Below, in pieces: positions 5,041 through 5,055 of a stretch of DNA of 5,055 bases. The notes beneath the pieces were generated by a model. The model saw nothing but the letters and a program-made list of their open reading frames with translations. It made no database searches and had not been told where the DNA came from. Origin of the DNA: an uncultured Lachnospiraceae bacterium (GTDB lineage Bacteria > Bacillota > Clostridia > Lachnospirales > Lachnospiraceae); contig CAJTRU010000127.1 in assembly GCA_910579085.1 (NCBI GenBank), forward strand, positions 1-5,055, read 5' to 3'. The stretch's first letter is position 1, and each line of letters opens with the position of its first letter. Both the position numbers and the translations under genes were made by a program.

Positions 5041-5055
5041 AGCTGCCCCTTTCCT

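Overview
The window looks like accessory DNA from a low-to-mid GC Firmicute, most likely a gut Clostridia/Lachnospiraceae-type genome. Evidence: AAGGAG-type ribosome binding sites, protein families typical of Tn4451/Tn1549-like conjugative and mobilizable elements, and an AT-rich cargo gene set in more GC-balanced mobile-element DNA. This is inference from family resemblance; no database search was run.

Layout. 1-555 (+) holds the tail of a mobilization module: a short protein resembling a transposon-transfer accessory factor, then a relaxase-tail-like reading frame, the two overlapping by a few bases. 635-2119 (+) is the one intact, clearly functional-looking gene. It encodes a polytopic membrane protein with a nitrilase-fold domain and a complete Glu-Lys-Cys triad, built like apolipoprotein N-acyltransferase (Lnt). 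It ends at a strong hairpin terminator (2182-2220). 2237-2392 (+) is a 51-residue ORF of the kind found just upstream of large serine recombinases. 2397-2741 (+) is the broken N-terminal part of such a recombinase. 2757 to about 3129 (-) is the broken C-terminal part of a recombinase of the same kind, in the opposite orientation. 3235-4471 is a complete-looking IS3-family insertion sequence on the - strand, with orfA, orfB, an A7 frameshift site and imperfect terminal inverted repeats. 4450-5040 (-) is a phage/ICE-type replisome-organizer (replication initiator) gene whose 3' end was cut off by the IS.

Interpretation. The window is a junction of two degraded integrative elements, or of one scrambled element. 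The left one points right (accessory protein, relaxase tail, cargo, small ORF, recombinase N-half). The right one points left (replication initiator, IS, recombinase C-half). The two recombinase fragments meet tail to tail at about 2741-2757. The IS has no visible target-site duplication, and the genes on its two sides do not belong together, which fits an IS-associated deletion. Neither recombinase fragment can be active. The point of most biological interest is the intact Lnt-like cargo gene, because Firmicutes generally lack canonical Lnt and a mobile copy could remodel lipoprotein N-termini. I see no CRISPR array, tRNA or rRNA.
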